Source: Lachnospiraceae bacterium (GTDB lineage Bacteria; Bacillota_A; Clostridia; Lachnospirales; Lachnospiraceae). Taken from it: 62,127 nucleotides of DNA. The stretch spans positions 1 through 62,127 of the forward strand of contig QXWX01000040.1 in the NCBI GenBank assembly GCA_009911175.1, given 5' to 3'. Under the pieces are notes generated by a model. It saw only the letters and a program-made list of their open reading frames with translations. It did not search any database and was not told the DNA's origin. Below, in pieces: positions 7,177 to 15,513 of this stretch. The stretch's first letter is position 1. Each line of letters begins with the position of its first letter. A program made the translations under genes and the position numbers.

Positions 7177-8808
7177 TTGGATACTGAGTTCAAAAGTGAT
7201 TTCAAATGTTACCCGGATCACGATTTGATAGAAGAAATTATAGGTATGTCTAATACGGCAGGAGGATTTCTGTTCCTTGGAGTTGAGGATGATGGCATGG
7301 TTACCGGAGTTCATAAAAAGCATAAGGATTCCATTGGTGTTATGGCATTGATTGCAAACAGCACGGTTCCGCCAATTTCTGTAAGAGCAGAAATTATTAC
7401 GGAAGAGAATTTGGATGTCCTGAAAATTGAAGTGCCGAGAAGCCGAGGCGTTGTATCAACTGCATCTGGTAAAATTCTAAGAAGAAGGCTAAAATTTGAC
7501 GGCAGTCCGGAAGTGATTCCCATGTATTCCTATGAAATCCCATCACGGCTGGCAGAGTTGGGAATGCTTGACTATTCAGCCCAGCCCCTTGCAGGGGCTA
7601 CATTGGATGATCTTGATCCAAACCAACGGGTCAGACTGCGTAAAATTATTCAAAGCAGGCAGGGCGGAGAAAAGAATCTTCTTGCGCTTCCGGATGATGA
7701 ATTAGATATTGCGCTGCGTCTTGTTACAGAGGCTGCCGGAAAGTATGTCCCGACAGTGATGGGTATGCTTTTGATTGGAAAAGAAGACCGGATCTCAGAA
7801 TTGATACCCACAGCTAAAGCTGTATTTCAGGTTCTGGAAGGAACTGCGGTCCGAATGAATGAGGACAGCAATAAATCATTACTTGAGCTTTTTGAAACCT
7901 TCGAAATGTATGTGAAAGCATGGAATCCTGAAAGAGAGACGGAATATGGATTATTTAGGATTCCAATTCCGGAATTTGATTGGGCTGCTTTCCGTGAAGG
8001 CTTCGTAAATGTATTTTGCCATAGAGATTATACGATACTTGGCGCGGTAAGGGTGCTGATAGACGATGAAGGAATGTGTATCAGTAACCCAGGCGGTTTT
8101 ATAGATGGAGTGAATCTGAAAAATCTCCTTACCGTAGAGCCGCATGGGCGGAATCCGGCACTTGCTGATGCAATGAAAAGAATCGGTCTGGCAGAAAAAA
8201 CAGGCCGGGGGATCGACAGGATTTTTGAGGGGTCTATTGTATATGGAAGACCCTGGCCGGATTATTCAGAGTCTACAAGCAGAAATGTGAAATTATTTAT
8301 TCAAAGAGCGAAAGCGGATATGCCATTTGCAAAGTTTGTCGCAGAGGAACAAAACAGGCGGGGAAAACCGTTGTCTATCTATACTTTAATGATTCTTTCA
8401 GTTTTGAACAATGAAAGAAGAAGTACTGTGGATCGAATAGTAGAATTGACAAATTTGAGCGGGAATAAGGTGAGATCTGCAATAGAAGCTATGATAGAGT
8501 TAGGATTGATAGAAGCGTCCGGGAAAGGAAATAACCGTACGTATATTCTGGGGAAAAAAATTTATCGGGAAAACAAGAAAGGCATTCAATATGTTCGTCA
8601 GACGGACATTGACAGTATCAGATATCCGGAATTAGTAATGAAACTTGCGGATACTCAAAATGGGATCATTACAAAACAGGATGTTGCTGAACTGCTAAAA
8701 GTAACTCCTTCCCAGGCATATACGATAATCAAAAAATTGCAGGATGAAGGCCGTCTGGAATTATTGTGTGGCGGAAAGTATTCCAAGTATAGAGTAGTTT
8801 CATTCTAG
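7177..8808 (+). CDS. AlbA_2 domain ATP-binding/HTH protein, start codon region frameshifted
   Basis: 543 open codons. Residues 1-120 form the AlbA_2 (divergent AAA_4, Schlafen-like) domain: 'DTEFKSDFKCYP', 'GMSNTAGGFLFLGVEDDG'. The middle holds the ATPase-like C-terminal domain ('FREGFVNVFCHRDYT', 'NPGGFIDGV', 'GLAEKTGRGIDRI'), and the last 150 residues contain two winged-helix segments. An ideal site AGGAGGG precedes ATG 7151, but that ATG is out of frame. The coding frame reads YIPEKKTL before the TTG at 7177, so one base seems missing after ATGCG. Unless translation starts at TTG 7177, without a nearby site, the gene is silenced or the base is a sequencing error. Role in this family: regulators, sometimes tied to mobile elements. 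Confidence 0.75.
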   Translation: MDTEFKSDFKCYPDHDLIEEIIGMSNTAGGFLFLGVEDDGMVTGVHKKHKDSIGVMALIANSTVPPISVRAEIITEENLDVLKIEVPRSRGVVSTASGKILRRRLKFDGSPEVIPMYSYEIPSRLAELGMLDYSAQPLAGATLDDLDPNQRVRLRKIIQSRQGGEKNLLALPDDELDIALRLVTEAAGKYVPTVMGMLLIGKEDRISELIPTAKAVFQVLEGTAVRMNEDSNKSLLELFETFEMYVKAWNPERETEYGLFRIPIPEFDWAAFREGFVNVFCHRDYTILGAVRVLIDDEGMCISNPGGFIDGVNLKNLLTVEPHGRNPALADAMKRIGLAEKTGRGIDRIFEGSIVYGRPWPDYSESTSRNVKLFIQRAKADMPFAKFVAEEQNRRGKPLSIYTLMILSVLNNERRSTVDRIVELTNLSGNKVRSAIEAMIELGLIEASGKGNNRTYILGKKIYRENKKGIQYVRQTDIDSIRYPELVMKLADTQNGIITKQDVAELLKVTPSQAYTIIKKLQDEGRLELLCGGKYSKYRVVSF

Positions 8809-8841
8809 TACAGCATTGCTCATCCATTTGCAGTGCTGTTT
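8805..8841 (+). terminator. Hairpin starting in the AlbA_2 stop codon; shares its first arm with the repeat at 58065
   Basis: ACAGCATTGC (8810-8819) pairs with GCAGTGCTGT (8830-8839), one G-U pair, followed by TTTAT. The first arm sits in CTAGTACAGCATTGC (8805-8819), identical to the left end of the MITE-like element at 58065; the TAG stop of the upstream gene lies inside it. Confidence 0.5.
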
Positions 8842-8863
8842 ATCGCAATATATTGCTGAAAAG

Positions 8864-8969
8864 ATGACACTGGAAGACAATACAGAGATTGTCCATTCAG
8901 AACGATTGGAAAATGGGGAGACAAAGGTGTATATTGAACCCCCGGATGAAAAGGACTGCTTTCATAGCA
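8864..8969 (+). pseudogene. 5' fragment of a small hypothetical gene
   Basis: From ATG 8864 the frame reads 'MTLEDNTEIVHSERLENGET' and then 'KVYIEPPDEKDCFH', after which the sequence becomes repeat-like. It resembles the start of small Lachnospiraceae proteins with a 'KDCFHHATCYLP' type continuation, a recollection I could not verify. The break at about 8965 coincides with the edge of the structured element at 8970, which suggests an insertion or deletion there. No ribosome binding site seen. Confidence 0.4.
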
Positions 8970-9116
8970 GTTACAGGTCACACCTTGACCAGGCGTGCCC
9001 TGTAACTCAGGCCGTCATTTTAAATTGCCTGCGGCAATGGACGGCCTGAATCCCAGCTTTTATGTGCATCCTCCTGACCAATCAGCGTAGTGATTGGTCA
9101 GTGTGTGACATGTAAC
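8970..9116 (+). repeat. 147-base structured element with terminal inverted repeats
   Basis: GTTACAGGTCACAC (8970-8983) matches the reverse complement of GTGTGACATGTAAC (9103-9116) at 13 of 14 bases. Inside are AGGCCGTC (9009-9016)/GACGGCCT (9040-9047), which encloses ATTGCC-TGC-GGCAAT, and the perfect TGACCAATCA (9075-9084)/TGATTGGTCA (9091-9100). GTTACAGG (8970-8977) can instead pair perfectly with CCTGTAAC (8999-9006), so two exclusive folds exist. It is either a MITE or a leader-type RNA before the AEC transporter gene. Confidence 0.6.
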
Positions 9117-9176
9117 TCATAGCATCCAGCCTATCAACAGATAGCATAATATGTATTATATTCTGCCGGATGTCTG

Positions 9177-9185
9177 TGGTATAAT
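9177..9185 (+). promoter_or_regulatory. Extended -10 promoter of the AEC transporter gene
   Basis: TGGTATAAT gives the TGn extension and a perfect -10 box, 54 bases before the ATG. The -35 region is poor, as is usual for extended -10 promoters. Confidence 0.6.
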
Positions 9186-9238
9186 TCCATCGAACAGCGA
9201 AAGAAAATATTCTATGAATAGAAAGCGGAGGTTGTCCG

Positions 9239-10153
9239 ATGGAGATTGTAGTGCTGCTGCTCAGGCAGAATCTGGTGATGCTTGTATATATGATGATTGG
9301 GTATTTCCTGTATAAAAAGAAGCTGGTCAGCGCCGGAGGAAGCGCGGATATCGGCAGGATTCTGCTGTATATCATTATGCCGGCGGCAATTCTGAAATCC
9401 TATCTTGCGGATTTTTCGCGGGAGCGTTTAGAAGGACTTTTTGTATCCGTCCTGGCCGCTCTGCTGTCGCTTCTGCTTTCGATTGCCGCGGCCCGGATCG
9501 CATTTTCAAAAGAACAGGGAATCGAACGGTTCGGAGCCGCGTTTTCCAACGCAGGGTTCATCGGGATTCCGCTGGTACAGATGACCCTGGGGGAAGAGGC
9601 GGTATTCTATGTCTCTTCCTATGTTGCGCTGCTGAACATCCTGCAGTGGACATACGGACTGGTCACGATCACGGGCGACCGGTCTTTGATTTCCGTGAAA
9701 AGGCTCAGAACCAATCCGATCCTCCTCAGCTTTCTGGCAGGCATCGCATTGTTCCTGCTTCCGGTATCCCTCCCGGAGACCGCGGAAAATGTGGTCGGTA
9801 CGATCGCAGCCATGAACGGCCCGCTGGCCATGATCGTATTGGGAGTCTACCTGGGGCAGGTTCCGCTGCGGTCGTTGTTTTCCGGCCGTGTGGTTTACCG
9901 CTGTGCTCTGGTGCGGCTCATAGTGATCCCGGTTTTGACGATGGCGCTGTTGTTTGTGTTTCCAGAAAAATATCATATGCTGAAGCTGACGATCCTGATC
10001 GCCGCATCGGCTCCGGTGGGCTCCAACGTGTCAATCTTCGCCCAGCTGTACGGGCAGGATTATATGCAGTCCGTGAAAGAGGTGACGCTCAGTACGCTGC
10101 TGTGCATCATCACACTTCCGCTGATCCTTGGAATTGCGGATTATGTGTTGTGA
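9239..10153 (+). CDS. AEC family transporter (auxin efflux carrier/malate permease type)
   Basis: A 304-residue membrane protein with about ten hydrophobic segments and the two-fold repeat of the AEC family: 'MIGYFLYKKKLVSAGGSADI', 'FSNAGFIGIPLVQMTLGEEA' and 'SAPVGSNVSIFAQLYGQDY'. The start is ATG 9239 behind GCGGAGG. Bacterial AEC members move carboxylates such as malate or related organic anions. Its 3' end overlaps the convergent LysR gene by 13 bases. In this locus it could import or export aromatic or organic acids, but that is a guess. Confidence 0.9.
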   Translation: MEIVVLLLRQNLVMLVYMMIGYFLYKKKLVSAGGSADIGRILLYIIMPAAILKSYLADFSRERLEGLFVSVLAALLSLLLSIAAARIAFSKEQGIERFGAAFSNAGFIGIPLVQMTLGEEAVFYVSSYVALLNILQWTYGLVTITGDRSLISVKRLRTNPILLSFLAGIALFLLPVSLPETAENVVGTIAAMNGPLAMIVLGVYLGQVPLRSLFSGRVVYRCALVRLIVIPVLTMALLFVFPEKYHMLKLTILIAASAPVGSNVSIFAQLYGQDYMQSVKEVTLSTLLCIITLPLILGIADYVL

Positions 10154-11055
10154 AGCGGCTGAACGGACGTAACAGGATGCGCTTGTGTATATTCTTTGAA
10201 ATAGCGGACGATCACATCCCGGCAGGTCCGGACCGCAGAGGTCTGGAAACTTTCCGGATTCCAGGACAGCATCAAAAATCGCTCCATGGGCATCCCGGAG
10301 ACCGCTTTGAGAGACATGGAAGGGGTAAGAAAATCATGCCATGTATATTCCGGGATAAACGCGATCCCGGGTCCGAGCGGAAGGAGGTCCCGCATGACAG
10401 CCGGCGTATCCGCGACGGTTGTGACATTTGGCGAAAAACGATAGCGTTCACAGTAATGCCGTACAATGGAGGTCAGGTTGGTTCCGGAAACCAGCTCTGA
10501 GAAGGATTCCCCGCGGATCTCGTCCAGAGTCAGGGCAGAACGGTCCGCCAGCCTGTGGTTGGAGGGAAGGACCGCTTTGATGGGCTCCCGCAGAAGAAAG
10601 ATCCGGCTGTTGCTGTCCGGCAGGAGGGTGTGCACGGAGGTCAGGGACAATGCCGGGAGCGGGTCATTCGGGGAGGGCGGCTGCTGTGTGATCTGCAGGC
10701 GGATGCCCGGATCCTTTTCCTGGATCCGCCGGACGATGGCAGGAAGGAGCATGGAGGCGGAGCCTACATAGAGGGAGACCGTCTGATCCACGCTGGATTT
10801 CAGCTCATCCAGTTCCAGCCGGGCATTGTCAAGGGCAGTAAAGACCTGTTCCACATAACGGAGGAAGATCGTGCCGGCGTGGTTCAGGCAGATTCCTTTT
10901 CCCCGGCGGTCGAACAGAGAACAGCCAAGCTCGGTTTCCAGACGTTTCAGGGTCTGGCTTAAGGAGGGCTGGGCGATGTGCAGCTTCTGCGCTGTTTTTG
11001 AAAGCTGCTGTGTACGGGCGACTTCACGAAAATATTTTAACTGTAGTAAATCCAT
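10141..11055 (-). CDS. LysR family transcriptional regulator
   Basis: A 304-residue LysR regulator. The N-terminal winged helix is clear ('LKYFREVARTQQLSKTAQKL', 'QPSLSQTLKRLETELG'), followed by a periplasmic-binding-type effector domain. The ribosome binding site GAGGT precedes ATG 11055. It is transcribed towards the AEC transporter and their ends overlap. LysR proteins often control a divergent gene; here the gene on its other side is the GDSL hydrolase at 11456, separated by the MITE-like repeat, so that hydrolase or the AEC carrier is the probable target. Confidence 0.93.
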   Translation of the reverse strand: MDLLQLKYFREVARTQQLSKTAQKLHIAQPSLSQTLKRLETELGCSLFDRRGKGICLNHAGTIFLRYVEQVFTALDNARLELDELKSSVDQTVSLYVGSASMLLPAIVRRIQEKDPGIRLQITQQPPSPNDPLPALSLTSVHTLLPDSNSRIFLLREPIKAVLPSNHRLADRSALTLDEIRGESFSELVSGTNLTSIVRHYCERYRFSPNVTTVADTPAVMRDLLPLGPGIAFIPEYTWHDFLTPSMSLKAVSGMPMERFLMLSWNPESFQTSAVRTCRDVIVRYFKEYTQAHPVTSVQPLHNT

Positions 11056-11097
11056 AGATACCTCACAGATGATTGAAAATGATATATGGCTGCGATA

Positions 11098-11299
11098 CTA
11101 TTATACCTGAATCCGTGAACCATTTGGGTGAAATTTTTTCGGAGAATTTGAAAATATTATGCCTTTGGCGATATGTTTTCCTACAATGCTTTCACCCAAT
11201 AGTGAAAAAATATTTGGAATCATATAATCCTAAAACCCTTGCAGTTATTCGATTTTTAGCACATTTTCACCTTTTGGGTTCACGGATTCAGGATTATAG
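11098..11299 (+). mobile_element. MITE-like element, about 202 bp, with TA target duplication
   Basis: The left end CTATTATACCTGAATCC continuing to 11121 and the right end (11277-11299, reverse complement CTATAATCCTGAATCC...) match nearly perfectly over about 24 bases; similarity continues inward through GTGAAA. TA at 11096-11097 and TA at 11300-11301 flank it, as in mariner/IS630 insertions. The interior is AT-rich with no coding capacity. It separates the LysR gene from the GDSL hydrolase gene. Confidence 0.7.
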
Positions 11300-11391
11300 T
11301 AAAAGCGGCAGCGCGCGGCAAGACTTTCTGATACATCCGGTTCACGGAAAAATGGTTATATGTAACGAAAAGCCACATGACGGCACCGTGA

Positions 11392-11407
11392 GCAGCGGAT
11401 AGTCTGC
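11392..11407 (+). repeat. Partial third copy of the structured intergenic element
   Basis: GCAGCGGATAGTCTGC is identical to 17073-17088 in copy 2. Downstream CCTGCGTTCGGAACAG resembles the 3' side of copy 1 (CCTGCGGTTCCGGACAG). The hairpin 2 arm and the outer stem are missing. It stands 49 bases before the GDSL gene. Confidence 0.45.
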
Positions 11408-11455
11408 ACCTGCGTTCGGAACAGTTATAGATGAAAAAAAGAGAGGAGAAGACAA

Positions 11456-12127
11456 ATGGAAACAATGGAAATCATTCAGGGATTTATGAAAAGGGAACAG
11501 CAGGAGAAGATTGAGAAGTACCGTGTTTTGAATGAGACGGTAAAAAAGGGAAAAATTTTGTTTACCGGTTCTTCATTGATGGAACAGTTTCCAATCCATG
11601 AGCTGATGATGAACGAGGGGTTGGGACTGACCATTTACAACCGCGGAGTCGGAGGCTTTACAACTTCGGATATGCTGGAAAATATGGAGGAACAGATTTT
11701 CGGTACGGAACCGTCCAAAATTTTTATCAATATCGGAACCAATGACATCAGCGATGCGTCACGGTCATTTGAGGCGGTTTTGGAATCCATGCTGGAGAAC
11801 TATGAAAGAATTCTGACGCAGATCAAGGAGCGTCTGCCGGAAACAGAGGTCTATATGATGGCTTATTATCCGGTCAATGAGACGGATAAGGTTCCGGAGA
11901 CGGAATGGGCGGGGGCGATGTTCGTCAACCGCAATAACCGGAACCTCCCGATCGCGAATGAGGCGGTGAAGAAGCTGGCGGAAAAGATGGGATATCATTA
12001 TATTGACGTCAATGCCGGATTGTGCGACGAACGCGGAATGCTCAGGAGAGAGTTTACAGTGGAAGGGGTCCATATGTACGCAAATGGATACCAGGTGGTT
12101 CTTAAGAATCTGAAGCCGTATCTGTAG
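11456..12127 (+). CDS. SGNH/GDSL family hydrolase
   Basis: A 223-residue cytoplasmic esterase-type protein starting at ATG 11456 behind GAGAGGAG. SGNH blocks: block I 'LFTGSSLME' with the nucleophile serine in GSS, block II glycine in 'NRGVGGFT', block III asparagine in 'IGTNDIS', and block V histidine in 'VEGVHMYANGY'. The usual DxxH aspartate is replaced by E-G-V-H, close to other members. It would remove acyl groups, for example acetyl or malonyl esters on sugars, which suits a locus for decorated plant glycosides. Substrate not shown. Confidence 0.9.
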   Translation: METMEIIQGFMKREQQEKIEKYRVLNETVKKGKILFTGSSLMEQFPIHELMMNEGLGLTIYNRGVGGFTTSDMLENMEEQIFGTEPSKIFINIGTNDISDASRSFEAVLESMLENYERILTQIKERLPETEVYMMAYYPVNETDKVPETEWAGAMFVNRNNRNLPIANEAVKKLAEKMGYHYIDVNAGLCDERGMLRREFTVEGVHMYANGYQVVLKNLKPYL

Positions 12128-12241
12128 GCAGAAATTTGGGATCGCAGCCATTGATTTACTCTTGCAATATTCTGGATTCTATATTACACTACTTAGACAG
12201 TAGTCTTTTCACCCATTGGACCGTTTAAGAAAGGAGTAGCT

Positions 12242-12577
12242 ATGGACCAGAAAGAGATGAATGAACAGGTAGGGAAAATGCTTTCAGACAATCCGGCGAA
12301 GTATATCAAGATCAGAGGTATCCTCGATGAAATGTTTGAAGGCCGTACCCTTGAAGGCTCCAAGGATATCAGCGATCGTGAGTTCGAAAGACTTCGTTAC
12401 AGATTCCGGGACATTGACGTACCGCTCAGCTTCTGCGTAGACAAGGAAGCTGCCTATCAGCTGCAGAAGGCGGTCAAATATCACCGCGGCCAGTCCAGAA
12501 GCAGATATGACGACCGTCCGGCAGCCAAAAAGTCTGCTAAGGCCAAGAAAAAGGGCCTGTTCGGTATATTCGGATAA
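12242..12577 (+). CDS. Hypothetical protein, 111 residues
   Basis: Starts at ATG 12242 behind AAAGGAGTAG and ends just before a strong terminator, so it is a free-standing gene. The protein is soluble and charged: a helical first half, 'RFRDIDVPLSFCVDKEAAY' in the middle and a lysine-rich tail ending in 'KKKGLFGIFG'. No family is recognised. The basic tail with its hydrophobic end might touch nucleic acid or membrane. Confidence 0.8.
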   Translation: MDQKEMNEQVGKMLSDNPAKYIKIRGILDEMFEGRTLEGSKDISDREFERLRYRFRDIDVPLSFCVDKEAAYQLQKAVKYHRGQSRSRYDDRPAAKKSAKAKKKGLFGIFG

Positions 12578-12599
12578 AATGATATTGACTTTTGAGAAT

Positions 12600-12649
12600 G
12601 GGGATTCGCCTGGTGTGACGCGGTACCGGGCGAATCCCCTGTTTTCGTT
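12600..12649 (+). terminator. Rho-independent terminator
   Basis: GGGGATTCGCC (12600-12610) pairs perfectly with GGCGAATCCCC (12629-12639), then TGTTTTCGTTTT. It closes the 12242 gene and separates it from the convergent AraC gene. Confidence 0.9.
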
Positions 12650-12675
12650 TTACGCATGTCTGAAAAATATAGAAT

Positions 12676-13494
12676 TCAGCCAAGCTTCTTCCGGAAGGCA
12701 TCCGGAGTCATCCCGGTCTCCTGTTTGAATTTTTTCCCAAAATAGCTGGGGCTTTCAAAACCGCACAGCTTCGCGATCTCCTGCACCTTTTTCTCAGGAA
12801 ACCGGATCAAAAGTGTACGGGCCTGGCTGATGCGGATGGTCAGGAGATATTGCATGACCGTCTGTTTCATGGTCTTTTTGAACAGGGTACATAGATATTC
12901 TTTGGACAATCCAACCAGTTCTGCAAGCTCATCCAATGAAATATCTCTGCCATAATGCTGCTCCATATAGAAAATAACCGCTGTGATCAGATCATCCGCA
13001 TCCACATAAGAAGAGGGATTGATCCGTGTGATGCATGAGGACAGATCCAGGAGAAACGCATAGCACGCCTTGGAATATTCCCGTGTTTTTCCGGAGCGTT
13101 TTTTTTGATGGAGCTTATGGAGCCGCCGGATATGGTCAATAAAAACCTCCGGCCGGGAAAAATGGTATACTCCGGTTTCGTGCATCTGCAGGACTGTCAG
13201 GACTTCCTGGCACAAAGGACCGCCAAAACCGAAGAAATGCACGGTCCAGTCAGGGGTCAGGGCCTGATAGATATGGGAAACCTGGGGATAGATCAGAAGC
13301 CCCTGGCCTTCGGAGATGATGGATCGCTGGTTATTTACGATAAATTCTCCCCGGCCTTTGACACAGTAGAACCACTGGTAACAGAGCATCCCATGAGGGC
13401 GGCGGATCGGTTCCTGTCGATGGTTGATGCCGAACAGGTGAAGGGCCAGGGGGAGGGTGTACTGGTCTGGGGAATTGTGGATCTGGTAAATCAT
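12676..13494 (-). CDS. AraC family transcriptional regulator
   Basis: A 272-residue protein with an N-terminal cupin arm ('CVKGRGEFIVNN', 'GQGLLIYPQVSHIYQA') and a C-terminal AraC domain with two helix-turn-helix motifs ('ISLDELAELVGLSKEYLCTL', 'VQEIAKLCGFESPSYFGKKF'). ATG 13494 follows GAGGTG. It is divergent from the GH35 gene, so it very likely activates that gene when a galactoside or related sugar is bound. Confidence 0.93.
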   Translation of the reverse strand: MIYQIHNSPDQYTLPLALHLFGINHRQEPIRRPHGMLCYQWFYCVKGRGEFIVNNQRSIISEGQGLLIYPQVSHIYQALTPDWTVHFFGFGGPLCQEVLTVLQMHETGVYHFSRPEVFIDHIRRLHKLHQKKRSGKTREYSKACYAFLLDLSSCITRINPSSYVDADDLITAVIFYMEQHYGRDISLDELAELVGLSKEYLCTLFKKTMKQTVMQYLLTIRISQARTLLIRFPEKKVQEIAKLCGFESPSYFGKKFKQETGMTPDAFRKKLG

Positions 13495-13678
13495 AGGGGC
13501 ACCTCGTGATACTTGGAATGCAGTGTGGATTCTGTATACAATGACAATGTTTTAGGAGCAGTGGACTAATATTAAAATTGTTATACAAATATTATGATAT
13601 TAAGATTGAGGTCATATGTCAAGCAGAGATATAATAAGGGCAGAAAAAATAGAAATCAAATATCAGGAGGACAAAACA

Positions 13679-15220
13679 ATGAACCACATCCCGCAGATTA
13701 GAAATGACAATGGAATCCCTACATTATATGTAAAAGGGGAACCGTTCTTTGTGCTTGGCGGAGAGATCCACAATTCCAGCGCCAGCAGCCTGGAATACAT
13801 GGAGCGGCATGTATGGAGCAATCTGGAAGGACTGAACATGAATTCTCTGATCGTACCTTTATACTGGGAAACCATCGAACCGGAGGAAGGCAGATATCAG
13901 TTCGGACTTCTGGACGGGCTGATCGGACAGGCGAGAAAACGGAATATACATCTGATCTTTTTATGGTTCGGACTGTGGAAAAACAGTGAATCCATGTATG
14001 TGCCTGCATGGATGAAGCAGGATACCGAGGCTTATTTCCGGGCGGAAAAGGTAAGCGGGGAAAAGCTGAATACGATCTCACCGCTCTGCGAAGCCGCAGT
14101 GGAAAAGGACGCGCAGGCGTTTTCAAAGATCATGGCGCATATCCGGGAGATTGACGAGGAGGAGTCTACGGTTATGATCATGCAGGTGGAAAATGAGATC
14201 GGCCTGCTGGGAACAGCCTGTGATTACAGCCCGGCGGCAAGAGAGGCATTTGCCCGGGAAATTCCGGCAGAGCTGGCAGGGGAGTACGGTGTTTCGGGAG
14301 ATTGGAAGGCGGCTTTTGGAGCGGATGCGGAAGAATATTTTATGGCATATCATTTTGCAAAGGCAGTTGAGAAGATCACACGGGCCGGACAGAAGGAATA
14401 TCCGCTTCCCTGCTATACCAACGCATGGCTGAAACAGTACCCCTGGTACGCAGGCTCTTATCCATCCGGCGGCCCCATTCGGGAGGTACACCGGATCTGG
14501 AAGCTGGCGGCGCCCTCATTGTTCACCCTGGCGCCGGATATCTATGTGCCCTATGTTGCAGATGTGATGGATGCATATAGTTATGAGGGAAATCCGCTGT
14601 TTGTCCCGGAGGTCAGGAAAGACGCGGTGACATCGTCTTACTGCATGTATGCGTTTGGGAAACACAACGCGATCGGTTATTCACCGTTTGGGGCGGAAGA
14701 ACTGGGGCTGCCGCCGGAGGCGGTCGACAGGCCGCCCATGGAGGTAATGGCCGCTTTGAATATAGATCCCTCCGCATTTGAGATTGAGGGGAGCAAGGAA
14801 TATCTGAGCAGGACGTATGGCCTGATGGAACAGATGAAGCCGCTGTACCTGAAGCACCGGGGGACAAAACATCTGCAAAGCTGGTGCAGGAAGTCGGAGA
14901 CAGATTATGGAGCGTTTTTCCGGTTTGAGAAGTACGACCTTGCCGTGGCGTATGCGCCCCGCATGACGGCAAAGCCGCTGGGGGCGGGGATGGTGTATGA
15001 GCTGGCAGAGAATCAGTTTTTGATCGTGGGAATGATGAGTACGCTTACGTTCCAGGCGAAAGCCGGGGAAAATGTGAAGGTCAATTTCCTGCGGCTGGAA
15101 GAAGGGGAGATTGAAAACGGCCGGTGGAAGCCGGGGCGGATACTGAATGGAGATGAGCAGATGGCGCTGAAGCTGGGAGATATGCCGGAATGTCTGTATG
15201 TGGAATTGTATAAATATTGA
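13679..15220 (+). CDS. GH35-like beta-galactosidase (DUF5597 type)
   Basis: A 513-residue cytoplasmic glycoside hydrolase. ATG 13679 is chosen because it follows CAGGAGGAC; the frame opens 21 codons earlier without a site. 'FFVLGGEIHNSSASS' and 'LNMNSLIVPLYWETIEPEEG' are GH35/42-type barrel strands. The probable acid/base is E173 in 'VENEIG' and the nucleophile E311 in 'VPEVRK'. No signal peptide, so substrates must be imported first. The divergent AraC gene is the likely regulator, and a long terminator follows. The precise linkage cut (beta-galactosyl or another) is inferred from the family. Confidence 0.88.
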   Translation: MNHIPQIRNDNGIPTLYVKGEPFFVLGGEIHNSSASSLEYMERHVWSNLEGLNMNSLIVPLYWETIEPEEGRYQFGLLDGLIGQARKRNIHLIFLWFGLWKNSESMYVPAWMKQDTEAYFRAEKVSGEKLNTISPLCEAAVEKDAQAFSKIMAHIREIDEEESTVMIMQVENEIGLLGTACDYSPAAREAFAREIPAELAGEYGVSGDWKAAFGADAEEYFMAYHFAKAVEKITRAGQKEYPLPCYTNAWLKQYPWYAGSYPSGGPIREVHRIWKLAAPSLFTLAPDIYVPYVADVMDAYSYEGNPLFVPEVRKDAVTSSYCMYAFGKHNAIGYSPFGAEELGLPPEAVDRPPMEVMAALNIDPSAFEIEGSKEYLSRTYGLMEQMKPLYLKHRGTKHLQSWCRKSETDYGAFFRFEKYDLAVAYAPRMTAKPLGAGMVYELAENQFLIVGMMSTLTFQAKAGENVKVNFLRLEEGEIENGRWKPGRILNGDEQMALKLGDMPECLYVELYKY

Positions 15221-15273
15221 TTGAAAAGTGCTATTTATATTGGCAGGGGCAGGATAAATAAAATATGGAGCCA

Positions 15274-15336
15274 GCTTAAAAAGCTGCCGCATTGGAGATA
15301 CAGTGTTCAACCTCCGGTGCGGCAGCTTTTTTAAGC
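15274..15336 (+). terminator. Rho-independent terminator after GH35
   Basis: GCTTAAAAAGCTGCCGCA (15274-15291) is the near-perfect complement of the arm at 15318-15336, which includes a run of six T. The A-rich left arm makes it potentially bidirectional. Confidence 0.9.
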
Positions 15337-15394
15337 CGCAGAACAAAAATAATATATGTTTTTTTGTCACCTAAATATAAAAACAGGGAGTTCA

Positions 15395-15459
15395 GGACAA
15401 AAAAAACCGCGTTTTTGGTTTAAATCATAGTATTGGATGGACAAAAAAAACGATAAAAT
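15395..15459 (+). promoter_or_regulatory. Direct repeats and possible promoter before the FAD reductase gene
   Basis: GGACAAAAAAAAC occurs at 15395-15407 and again at 15439-15451, 44 bases apart, about four helical turns. TAAAAT (15454-15459) could be a -10 box with TTGGAT (15433-15438) as a -35 at the short spacing of 15. Paired A tracts on one helix face could bend DNA or bind an activator. Confidence 0.4.
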
Positions 15460-15513
15460 AGTATCAAGTTAAAGATAAAGAACAAAAAACAAGGAAAAGT
15501 GAGGTAAAAACTT

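Noticed and set aside
9646..10500. 284-codon plus-strand frame
   Set aside because: Shadow of the AEC and LysR genes in another frame; rich in R, G, D and P as expected of out-of-frame translation.
11073..11402. 109-codon plus-strand frame
   Set aside because: Covers the MITE-like repeat; no ribosome binding site, and explained by the repeat.
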